This document shows, piece by piece, positions 34,986-46,000 of a stretch of 64,000 nt of DNA (position 1 is the first letter of the stretch; each line of letters begins with the position of its first letter). A program made the translations under genes and the position numbers. The stretch is from Carettochelys insculpta (Eukaryota > Chordata > Testudines > Carettochelyidae): positions 97,783,001 through 97,847,000 of the forward strand of contig NC_134142.1 in NCBI RefSeq assembly GCF_033958435.1, read 5' to 3'. The notes beneath the pieces were generated by a model. That model ran no database searches. It saw only the letters and a program-made list of their open reading frames with translations, and was not told the origin of the DNA.

Positions 34986-36310
34986 TACTGTGCCTAAAGA
35001 CACAATAAGCTATCAATCCATTCATAAATAACTCTTTGTGTATAACTAGCCATTGTCTGCCTATTTGTAAAGATAGATCACTACATATTATAACAATATT
35101 GAATCAAGATGCAAGAAGTCTTGTCTGCAAGTAATCTGATGGGACTTTGTTACACTGCTCTGACAGTGACTTGTATGAGAAGCAGGAGTTGCCAACATCT
35201 TTTTAAAGGTTGTCAATCCTGCCCTATAAAATATGAGCTAAGATTCTCTTGGTGAGAGGAGGTCTTTTAACACAGGAGGTTGCCTAATAAAGGTGGTGCT
35301 TTACATAGGGTTCATATATCTGGTTTTTATAGATAAAATAAATTACACTGACCCAAGAGGCAACCTCCTTGAATTTTACTATTTTCAAACATATCTGCAC
35401 TAGATTTGGAACACTAGATCTGATCCTCCTTGAACTTTGAGGAAGTTTTGTGATTCAGGCTTATCTCTACAAATAAAATGGTGGGACACAGCTCAGAATT
35501 ACCATTACTCCAGCTCAGCATCAAAGTCCTCTGGACACAGATATCCAGGGAAAGGGCTATAAGGATTTGTGCCTGAGTGGCAGATGGGATGACTGTCTTT
35601 GAGAGGTTTATGCTCTACATTTGGTGGCTCACTGGGGTGGCTGGGGCCTTGTTCTGGAGAGATTTTCTGCTTACTCTGTTTGTGCTCAGAGTAATTTACT
35701 TTGATACCTGAGGGGTGGTGATGGGTAGCAGAGTTATTCTGTATCTTCAAAACCACAAGAAGCCCTGTGGCACCTTGTAGACTAACAGATATTTTGGAGC
35801 ATAAGCTTTCTATAAGATACCACAGGACTTCTTGTATTTTTTTTTTGTTCTAAACACTCTTCCTTAAGAAAGTGTTCCCAGTTGCACAGTGAAAAGAAGT
35901 CACTGTATGCATACCGTAAGTCGAGTCAGCAGTTCAGATTCTTGAATTGGGAGCTGAAACCACTTTGCTGGGGTTGAACATGCTAACTACGCATGAATAT
36001 AGAAGGCCACATCTCCCACAGCACTTGCCACCTGAGGAATAATTTCTGGAGTTTCCCGCTGGAGTACGCACTTAAAAAATCTCCTGTTTGCTTAAAAATA
36101 ATTCGGTGCTCTCCCTTTAGTTCACAATGGCAGATTTTAGCCACGTGTCCCAGAAGTAGCTTTCTGAAAACAGATCCTATGGACTACTCAGTTCACTTAT
36201 ATGACCAGACACTTCCTGCTTTCTTTTCCTCCTCAAATGATTAGTTTTACTGCCTTCGTTTTATTATTTAAAAACCGCTGAGCAGTTACAATCTGTATCA
36301 AGTCAATGTG
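34986..36310. other. Intergenic upstream of SLC5A12, no further gene recognised
   Basis: AT-rich, containing one Penelope tail at about 35725-35850. Non-coding first exons of SLC5A12 could lie here but cannot be recognised from sequence alone. Confidence 0.4.
35725..35850 (-). mobile_element. Penelope-like 3' tail with foldback end
   Basis: 'acaagaagccctgtggcaccttgtag', 'actaacagatattttggagcataagctttc' is the tail on minus. It is followed at once by 'taccacaggacttcttgt' on plus, the inverted start of the same tail. Confidence 0.62.
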
Positions 36311-36360
36311 TCTGAGTAATGTTTAACCTTAAATAAAAGCTTGACAGATAAAAAGGATGT
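36311..36360 (+). promoter_or_regulatory. Possible SLC5A12 proximal promoter elements
   Basis: At 36315-36327 the sequence AGTAATGTTTAAC matches 9 of the 12 fixed positions of the HNF1 consensus GTTAATNATTAAC. AT-rich TATA-like strings follow at about 36330-36355, some 340-370 bases before the ATG. HNF1 factors drive many kidney and gut transporter genes, so the position is plausible. A match of this quality occurs often by chance and the transcription start is unknown. Confidence 0.25.
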
Positions 36361-36697
36361 GAACTATTCAATCTATCTTGTTTCCATTAGTTATTTATTT
36401 CTCAGAGAGCCTGAATGCTTCCTTGGTCTATACTTTATTAGTAGACTGACAAGCACTTTGACAGGGCCAGGGTACAAATGTGCATAGCTCCTTTAAAACT
36501 CTATCAGAATCAATTTGTTTTGAATGAACTTGATCAAAAGCTCACATCTGGACTTTGAATCATACTCTTCCTGTTCTTTTTTAATATTTAGGATTGATAA
36601 ATTCTGGAAACATCTCGTTTGCTAGGAGAGAGCCAATTGCTTTTGTGAATCAGATTTAGGAGTCAGCTAGAGATCTGCGAATTATCCAGGTGGGACT

Positions 36698-37054
36698 ATG
36701 TCCACGTTTGTAGCTCCCACCATTAAAAACTTTGTGGCATGGGACTATGTTGTTTTTGCTGCACTCTTTTTAATTTCTTCGAGCATTGGCATCTTTTTTG
36801 CAATTAAGGAGAGGAAAAATGCAACTTCAAACCAATTTTTAGTAGGCGGTAAGCAGATGACATGTGGACCAGTAGCTTTGTCACTTACAGCCAGTTTCAT
36901 GTCTGCAGTAACTGTTCTGGGAACACCAGCAGAGGTCTATCGCCATGGAGCATCTTTTATTTTATTCTTTATTGCATACACATTAGTCATCATTTTTACT
37001 TCTGAACTTTTCCTACCTGTATTCTACAGATCTGGGATTACAAGTACCTATGAG
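36698..37054 (+). CDS. SLC5A12: SLC5A12 coding exon 1 (residues 1-119)
   Basis: This exon encodes the N-terminus and the first three membrane segments. Hydrophobic stretches lie near residues 15-36, 56-76 and 84-110. The SLC5 signature [16 protein letters not shown] lies in the second stretch, and [18 protein letters not shown] ends the exon. The start was chosen because an in-frame TAG lies 30 bases upstream (36668-36670) and A is at position -3. The N-terminus appears a few residues longer than the human one, which begins nearer to the KNF-WDYVVF block. The exon ends in phase 0 at the donor GTAAGT (37055). If it were read through, the frame would continue only five codons before a stop. Confidence 0.96.
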
Positions 37055-40000
37055 GTAAGTAAATTGTTATGATTATAACCAGTTGATTATGTATACTGAC
37101 ATTTCTTAACCAAAACTATGGTAAAAACATGTCTTTTGGAATAGTTTAACACCACAGCATATTTATTTACACTTTGGCAATGAATGTCATTATAATTATT
37201 TATTTGTATTACACTAATGCCTTGCCAAGGGTTAAGAGCTCATTAAACTAGACAAACATGAGCCGGACAAAGACTCAAGAAACTCACCATATTACTTAAT
37301 ATAGTAAAACAAAAGTAGGCTAAAATTGGTAAATTCAAAAAAAGACAACATTGCACGTGGAGAGGGGTATAAAAGTGGTTCGGCTATGTCTACATTGCAG
37401 TCAGGGAGTGCTTTGCAGTTCATGTAGATGTGTTTGTGCTAGCTGTTCTCTAGCCAGCTCACCACAGACAGCACTGAGGACATCAGGGTAAGTGCTTCAC
37501 CACTGGCTGGGCAGGCATGTAGATAGCCAGTGGGGCCCGAAGTGCATTGAGTGAAGTCATGCAGGTTGCATCAAAATCTGCACCACTGTGGCAGCACTGC
37601 TGTTTTAGGGGAGCTAGCTCAGTCAATGCTTGCCTGAATAATAAGCTTCAAATCTCCCTTCCAATGTAAACATGGCCTTATTCTCCATGACAGGAAAGAA
37701 AATGCTATTCACGGGTGGGTATTAAAGAGGCACTCAATGCACTAAACTCCATTTCCAATCTCCAAAACAAATAAATTCGGGTTGTCTGATCTGGGATTTT
37801 GACTCAGTCCTTGTAAAGGTTGGGGGCATTTGATAAGTGTGGATCTGAATTCAGATTTTGACCTTAAGCAAAATTTGCAGGTTTAAGAGGAATGAAAGCG
37901 ATTATGTTAGGCAATATTAAGAGACATTTACTGATGTTTGAGAGAGCTGGATAACAATGTATTTTGCTCCCCATGACATTTGTGAGACGTTCCTGGAAGT
38001 TTTTGCAAGGCACCCTGTCCTGAAAGTTGTGATTTCCTGGTAAGATTATTTCAGCCATGATATTCAATTGCCATTGTGGTGGTATTATTGAGAGTACAGT
38101 GCATAACCTCAATTATATGGTTATCATTGTGGATATTGTTCGAGTGAGGTATTCAATAGAGTAGTCAGTGGATTTGATAGATATAATCAGACATGGTCCT
38201 GTTCTCCACTACAGAGAGTCCAGTTAACTAAGGATTGGACAAAATAACGATTCATTGGCTAATAAATCAAACCAAGGTGATGGTACACAGACACACAGGC
38301 TGACCAAAAAGTTAAAACTCTGTTTGAAAAATTGCACAGGTATTCTGAAAACTTTCATTGCGAGGACAATAAAATTTCAGAGTGGAACTCTGTTCTGGTC
38401 ACCAAAAGCAAAGCAAGCAAGTGCACTTTCCAAAATATATTGTGATAATAAAAATCAGAGTAAATTTTTCCTCTTTCATCACTGAAATTCTATTATACTC
38501 CGGAGAGTCATTTCAGTGTAACTGAGAGGAGAGTTTGTCCTAACAGATGCAAATAAAGATTACAGGCTTAAGAGTAACAACAGAGAAGCTAATCAAGTAG
38601 TTCTGCATGAAAATTTCTTAAGGACAAAAGGCCTTGGAATGGTCTTTAATTAAGGCGCACTGGGCAGCATTTTATTCTGGGTGTAATTCCCTAGAAAGTA
38701 TGGCTAGACACTCAGGGATTGTCTACATTGGGAGGTTTTTTTGTGGGGTGGGGCATCCATTTTTCTGAAAACAAAACACAAAGGCTAAATCTACACTAGC
38801 ACACAACGTCGAAGTAGCCTATTTCAACGTAAGAACATCGAAATAGGCTACTTCGACACGTATCGTCTGCACATCCTCCAGGGCTGGTGCCATCGACATT
38901 CAACGTCGAAGTAGCGACGGAGAACGTCAAAAGGAGCCGACCCGGAAGGAAATGTGGAGCGTCCACACGCACAAGTGCTCCCTGTCAAAATGAGGGTCCA
39001 GCAAAGCCCCAAGCCGCTCCCTTAAAGGGCCCCTCCCAGACACACTCGGCCTGTACAGCATGAGATCCACATAGCTGACAACCAGTTGAAGACCCCATGC
39101 ACGCAGCATGGACCCTCAGATGCAGCAGCAGCCAGAAGCCCTGGGCTAAGGGCTGCTGCACTCAGTGACCATAAAGCCCTGCAGGGGCTGGACAGAGCAT
39201 CTCTCAACCTCTCAGCTGATGGCCACCATGGAGGACCCCGCTATTTTGACGTAGCAGGACACAGATCGTCTGCACACGCCCTACTTCGATGTTGAATGTT
39301 GAAGTAGGGCGCTATTCCCATCTTCGGATAGGAATAGCGATTTCAACATCTCGCCACCTAATGTCGATTCCAACATCGAAATAGCTCACATCGTGTAGAC
39401 GCGATGCGTATTATTTCGACGTGCCAGCTACTTCGAAGTAGCCGGCTAGTGTAGATGCACCCAAAGTGTTCACACAGCCAACAAGATAATTCCAGATGAG
39501 GGCTTTTCCCTCAGAATAATTATTCCAGTTCTGCAGATGACTTTTTCCAACACCCACTTCTCTCAAAGTCAAAAATGACTGGTACAAGCAAGCTATTGTC
39601 AACATTATTGGCCGTCAGGGAGGCTTTCCATCATGCCCAGATAGTTACCACAAACAGTGCTGCAAGTTCAGCTGTCTTTTCCCCATGTGACCCAAAGATT
39701 TTCCACCCCTCCTACAAGCCCCAGGGATTTTTAAAGCCATTTCCCCAGCTAGTCAGCAGTGCGAGCTTGGTTACTTTTTTCCCCAGGGGAGCCAAAACTT
39801 CCCCTTCCTCCCACAAGCCCCAAGAATTTCAAAAGTCATATCCTGCCTCCATCTCAGCCATATGACATCCTTGCACAACTGCTGGCTTCCTCTGCCCTCA
39901 TGGCTTCCGCACATCAGTCTTCCAAGGACGGTTCTCTCTTCAAAAGGGCTCCTGCTTGGGGTCATACTGAGCTCCTTGACTGCCTGAGCAGTGCCTGGTG

Positions 40001-43000
40001 TAGGGCTTCATGAGCCAGGGCCGTAAGGGGTAGGCAGGGTCTCCCAAAATCATTATAGGCATTCCCATCACCCCTATCAAATTTATTATGTGATTTGGAA
40101 AGACAGTGCCTTCCTGCAGCTTTCTGTACATATGACTGCTTCTGAAAGTATGTGCGTTATGCACCTTTCCAGACCACCCCTACATTTATGTCTGTAAAAT
40201 AGCCACAGTGATCTACAAATTCTTGGAACACCATCAAGAAGTACCCCTTCCAGCTGACATACTCTGAAACCAGGTGAGGCTGTGGTGGGTGGGGCAACAA
40301 TTACCTCTCCACAGTTAGGGAACTCCTCTCTGCAAAGCCAGCCATAATCTCATCCCCATTCCCCAGAGTCACAATCCTGTGCAGCAAAACATGACCGATT
40401 GCCCTGTATACCTGCAGAAGCACTGTCCCAACAGTAGACTGCCCCTCTCCAAACTGGTTGACAGACAAGTGATAGCAATGGGGGGTAGCCAGCATCCATG
40501 GAGCAATGGCAACATGCTCCTCCAGGAAGAAAGCAGCTCTCATTTGGGTCCTTGCATGCAGTTCTGATGACAGCTCAGTGCAGAGCTCAAGAAAGGTGGC
40601 TTTACCCATCCTAAAGTCCTGTAGCAACTGCTCATCATCCCACACCTGCAGTACAACATGATTCCATCCCTCTGTGCTGGTCTCCCCAACAGGAAGCATC
40701 GGCTGCCATCTGACCTTGTAGAATATGAGGTGGCAGCTCTCCTCTGCCTACTCTTTCTTCTCCTTCTCCTCCTCCAACTCTGTCCACTCGGAGAGAAAGC
40801 TCATTATTAGGGCTGCTGCAGTGCATGTTGACCACACCACTTGGGCTACGTCTACACGTGAAGCCTACATCGAAGTAGCCTATTTCGATGTGGCGACATC
40901 GAAATAGGCTATTTCGATGAATAACGTCTACACGTCCTCCAGGGCTGGCAACGTCGATGTTCAACATCGACGTTGCACAGCACCACATCGAAATAGACGC
41001 TGCGAGGGAATGTCTACACGCCAAAGTAGCACACATCGAAATAAGGGTGCCAAGCACAGCTGCAAACAGGGTCACAGGGCGGACTCAACAGCAAGCCGCT
41101 CCCTTAAAGGGCCCCTCCCAGACACAGTTGTACTAAACAACACAAGATCCACGGAGCCGACAACTGGTTGCAGACCCTGTGCACGCAGCATGGATCCCCA
41201 GCTGCAGCAGCAGCAGCCAGAAGCCCTGGGCTAAGGGCTGCTGCACACGGTGACCATAGAGCCCCACAGGGGCTGGAGAGAGAGTGTCTCTCAACCCCTC
41301 AGCTGATGGCCGCCATGGCAGACCCCGCAATTTCGATGTTGCGGGACGCGCAACGACTACACGGTCCCTACTTCGACGTTGAACGTCGAAGTAGGGCGCT
41401 ATTCCCATCCCCTCATGGGGTTAGCGGCTTCGAAGTCTCGCTGCCTAACATTGATGTTAACATCAAAATAGCGCCCAACACGTGTAGCCGTGACGGGCAC
41501 TATTTCGAAGTTAGTGCCACTACTTCGAAGTAGCGTGCACGTGTAGACATGGCTATGCTGAGCAGCATCCCATATTTGCGATTGCTCTGACAGGAAAGCA
41601 TAGAATGCAGGATCCCTGGCTGCTGCCTATGGAGGCTGATGTTCCGGGCTAGCTCTGGCAGTTTAAATTGGTGAGCAAAGGAATCTGAAACTCTGTGTGT
41701 GTGTTGGGGGGAAATTCCGGAAGAGCAAGGGTTGATGGGACAATTTTCTCATTCCCAGGAGACCTTGCGCTTTCCTTTTGACTTCCTACACTGTCTAGCA
41801 AGGGAATGAGATGCCAGGCACAGTGGGTTACATGCCCAGAATGCATTGCTCTTTCTTTGAAGTGAGGCTCTTTAAATGTGAATGCCCCATTTCAAAATGC
41901 TATGGCTGTGTGAACACAGTTTTTCACTCTTACCTGTCTCCATGTTAGAATGTTGAAAATACCCTGGACTGTAGCCACAGCCTCAGAGGTTGCTAATGGC
42001 AACAGTGTCTCTAATCAGGTAGTTTGAGTTTGTCCTGTTGATTCAAGTGAGTAGATTCTATGGAAGCCAATCAAGTTTTTCTTAGATAGCTTGCAGATAC
42101 CCCCAGATTCGCCCCACATCTAGCTGGATGAAGCTTCAAAATAAAGCACCTTTTTTCTTTTCTGATATGCCTCTGGATATTTCCAAGGACTCCCAACATA
42201 ACAGGTCCTATCAGTTAATGTATTGTTCACTTCCACTCAATACCTTAAGTTAAATACTTTTGATTATGATGCTTAGATACTTTAGATCAGTTATGGGGCT
42301 TCTCAAAATGTAATTTACTGTAGCTACAATGGTCAAACTATCCTATTTGTTAGTAATAATAGCAGTCTTAAAATATCAGTAGAACTACGTGTGAGGTAAG
42401 TGCTATTCAATGCTAATAAATGGATCATAATCTGGCCCAAATGTCACATGCTTTTCACTAGCTGTATTTCCCATTTCTCTCAGTATTTGGAGTTAAGATT
42501 TAACAAGTCCGTTCGCTTTGCTGCAACGCTGATCTACATAGTGCAGACGGTAAGAAATGGCTTTGTGTACATTACCTTCTGTAACTTACTTACCTAAAAA
42601 GCTCAGCTCATATGAAGCATCTATTTGCAGTTAGGTTCTGTTTTATTTTCTTTATTTTCCACCTGGGTAGATAGCATAAGGTCCAGAGCAGATAAATGAA
42701 TTCCATGGGATATGAGATTGTTAATTTTGGTTGGACATATTCCTGGAGGTTTCATCACATGAAGTAATCTTTAATTATAGTTTTGTTTCCATAGTAACAG
42801 AGATATAGCCGAATTAGTATATATACTATCAAAACAAAAAAACAGTCCAGTGGCACTTTAAAGACTAACAAAATAATTTATTAGGTGGTGAGCTTTCGTG
42901 GGATAGACCCACTTCTTCAGACCATAGCCAGGAGTCTGTTCTGGCATGGACTGTATGGTTCACTATGACCTATAGATTCCTTTTCACCATACTGCTTCCT

Positions 43001-46000
43001 AGATAATCATTTCCCAGTTTGTATGTGTGCAGTGATTAAGTCTTCCTAAACAGAATACTTTGCATTGCTCCCCAATGAATTTTACTGTATTTACCACAGA
43101 CCATTTCTCCACTGTGTGCAGATCACTTTAAATTTTAATCCTATCCCCCAAAGCACTTGCAACCCCTCCCAGCTTGCTATCATCCACAAACTTTTCACGT
43201 GTTCTCTTTATACTATACTATTAACTAAATCATTGATGCAGATATTGAACAGACCTGGTCCCAAAACTGATTCCTGCAGAACCCTTTTTGTTATGCCCTT
43301 CCAGCATGACTGAGAAACATTGGTAACTGCCATTGAACAAGTTATGTGCACACCTTGTAATATCCTTTCTCAGTTGTATTTGCATACTTTATTAATGACA
43401 AGTATTATTTATGGCAAGACAGTACCAAATGTTTTTCTAAAGTCTAGATAAAACAGACTTACCACTTCCCTCTTAGGCTTTTTATCTTACCAAAGAAAGC
43501 TATCAGGCTAATCTCGCAGGGGTTTGTTCTTTACAAATCCATGTTGACTTTACTTATCACCTTACTATCATTTACATGTTTGCAAACTGATTCCTTAATT
43601 ATTTACTCCATTATCTTTCCTGGAATAGGAGTTAAGTTTACTGGTCTATAATTCTCTGGGTTGTCCTCATTTCCCTTTTTCTTGATAAGGACCTTTCGAG
43701 TCTTCTAGAATCTCTTCTGTCTTCCATGACTTTTAAAAATTGTAGCCAATGGGTCCAATATTTGCACATAGCCTCATTTGTTACAGTATTCATCCCTTCA
43801 GCAGATTTCTGGCAGACGAACTTGACTCTGGTGTTTGGCTATTACAAAAGGGGTTGTTTTAAAAAGGTATTTTTGATCTTGGACGTTTCTTTTGTGACCA
43901 CCAAGGTCCAAGCTGTGCATGTGATAAAAACAATTAAGTTTTCCAAAAGATATCGAATGTGCTTTGGTTGAGATAAATAGGTATTTTCTGGCTCATGCTC
44001 AGAACTCATTGCACCACCCTGATGACAAAAAGCTGCACTGTTTCTGGCTTCAATAATCCCCTGGGAATCCCTCTGGTATCATTTTAGTGGTTGTCTCAGC
44101 TCATTTGGGAAGAAATCTAAAGGCAATTGATTTTTTTTTAACAATATGGTCCAGTACAACACTAACTCTACATCTGAAGAAGTGGGTCTGCCCCATGAAA
44201 GTTCATCACCTAATAAATTAATTTCTTAATTTTTAAAGTGCTACGTGACTGCTTTTTTATACTCAAGATTCTAACTCATCCACAGCAATATGTGAATCAC
44301 ATAGATATAAAGTAATTCTTGTACAATGTAGCTGTGGCTATGAAAGAGGATACACCTGCAGCTAAGCAGCTTGCTAGCTGGTGTTTTCTCTTCCAATGTA
44401 CACTCTAGGAATCTCAGCTATATTTAGAACAGTGCCTCTGTATGGCTATAGGACTGTATTAAGTGCTTTCCATTTTTAGTAATCCAACAGGCTGATGAGG
44501 AAATTACACAAAAGCAGTTACAATGAATTGATCTTTCATTCATTCAAGGCATTCAAGGCATCCTTCAGTCTGCGTAGACTATGGATCGCGCCCTTCGTAA
44601 CTCCATTTAAGATCGTCATTTGCAGCATTGACTGTGACTGTGGAGGCCCACATGAGAGTGACAGTCCTTGCTACATCTGCTGCATATGTAGTGGGTGTCT
44701 GGCAGGTCCTTGCTGTCCTTTCTATGGGCTCGCTTCTCCTCTGCCAGCTGTCTGATCTTCAACTTGCCCTTCTGAAGGCCCTTCTGTAGTTCCTGCTTCT
44801 AGCTGCTGTGGTTATCTGCTAGCTCTTCCCAACTATCTGGATCGATGTCTACCTCCTTGAGGTCCCTCTTAAAGACATCTTTGTAGCGCAACTGGGGGCA
44901 TCTGGGAGGTCTTTTGCCAGAGGCTAGCTCGCTGTACAGGATGTCTTTTGGGATCCTTCCATCATTCATCCTGTGGACATGGCCAAGACAGAGAAGCCAC
45001 CGCTGCCTGAGGAGGGTATGCATGGTTGGAATTCCAGCTTGCTTGAGGATGACGTTTTTGGGCACTCTGTCCTTCCGTGATATCCCAAGAATGTGCCTGA
45101 GCCAGCGCAAGTGGAAGACATTCAGCATCTTTTCCTGACGGGCGTACAAGATCCAAGACTTGCTGCCGTAGAGGACGGTGCTGAGGATGCAGGCTCTGTA
45201 GACTTGCATTTGGGTGTGAGTGTACAGCTTGTTGTTGTTCCACACTCTCTTGCTAAGTCTCAACAGAGTTGTGGCTGCTTTTCCAATTCTTCTGTTTAGC
45301 TCAGACTCCAGCGACAGGGTGTTGGTGATGGTGGAACATAGGTAAGTAAACTCATGGACGACCTCTAGTGTGTAACTGTCAGTGCTGATTGATGGAGGTT
45401 CAGCAATGTCCTAACCAAGTACGTTTGTCTTCTCTAGGCTGATGGTAAGCCCGAAGTCCTTGCATGCTTTCGAGAACCGATCCAGCAGTTTTTGAAGCTG
45501 CCTTTCGTGTGTGTCACTACAGCAGCATTGTCTGCGAACAGCATGTCTTTAATGAGCACTTCCCGCACCTTAGACTTAGCCTTCAGCCTTGCAAGATTAA
45601 GCAGTTCCCCGTCAGATCTTGTGTGCAAAAAGATGCCCTCTGTTGAGGATCCAAAGGCGTGCGTCAGGAGGGGTGTGAAGAAGATCCTGAACAATGTCGG
45701 AGCAAGGACACATCTTTGTTTGATGCCACTCCTGATGCTCTAGGCATCAAATGATGTGCCATCATACTGGATGGTTCCTCCTGTGTCTTTGTGGAAAGAC
45801 TGGATCATCCTGAGTAGCTGTGGTGGACAGCCTATCTTGTGGAGCAATTTCAACAGTCCATTCCTACTGACCGAGTTGAAAGCCTTGGTCAGGTCGACGA
45901 AGGTGACAAAGAGTGGCTTCTTCTGCTCCCTGCATTTCTCCTGCAGCTGCCTCAGGGAGAAGGTCATGTCAATGGTAGATCTGTCAGCGTGGAATCCACA

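Larger units (their letters stand above)
38702..41982. mobile_element. PIF/Harbinger-type transposon relic in intron 1
   Basis: The proposed left end is GGCTAGACACTCAGGGATT and the reverse complement of the right end is GGCTGTGGCTACAGTCCAGG, related with gaps. Inside, GTGTTCACACAGCCA is present at 39467-39481 and inverted at 41903-41918. A minus-strand transposase lies between (39940-40740). The relic was later hit by MITEs E and F. Without them it would be about 1.9 kb. The outer ends are less certain than the transposase. Confidence 0.55.

Noticed and set aside
1..36600. Search for the neighbours FIBIN, ANO3 or MUC15 upstream of SLC5A12
   Set aside because: No frame resembling these proteins was seen; they probably lie outside the window.
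39086..41533. Several frames of 69-146 codons on both strands
   Set aside because: They fall in MITEs E and F or oppose the transposase relic, and the same frames recur in MITE G, so they reflect the repeat.
41904..41982. A separate 79-bp mini-element with GGCTGTG ends
   Set aside because: The same ends fit better as the outer and subterminal repeats of the Harbinger relic at 38702-41982, and the flanking triplets do not match.
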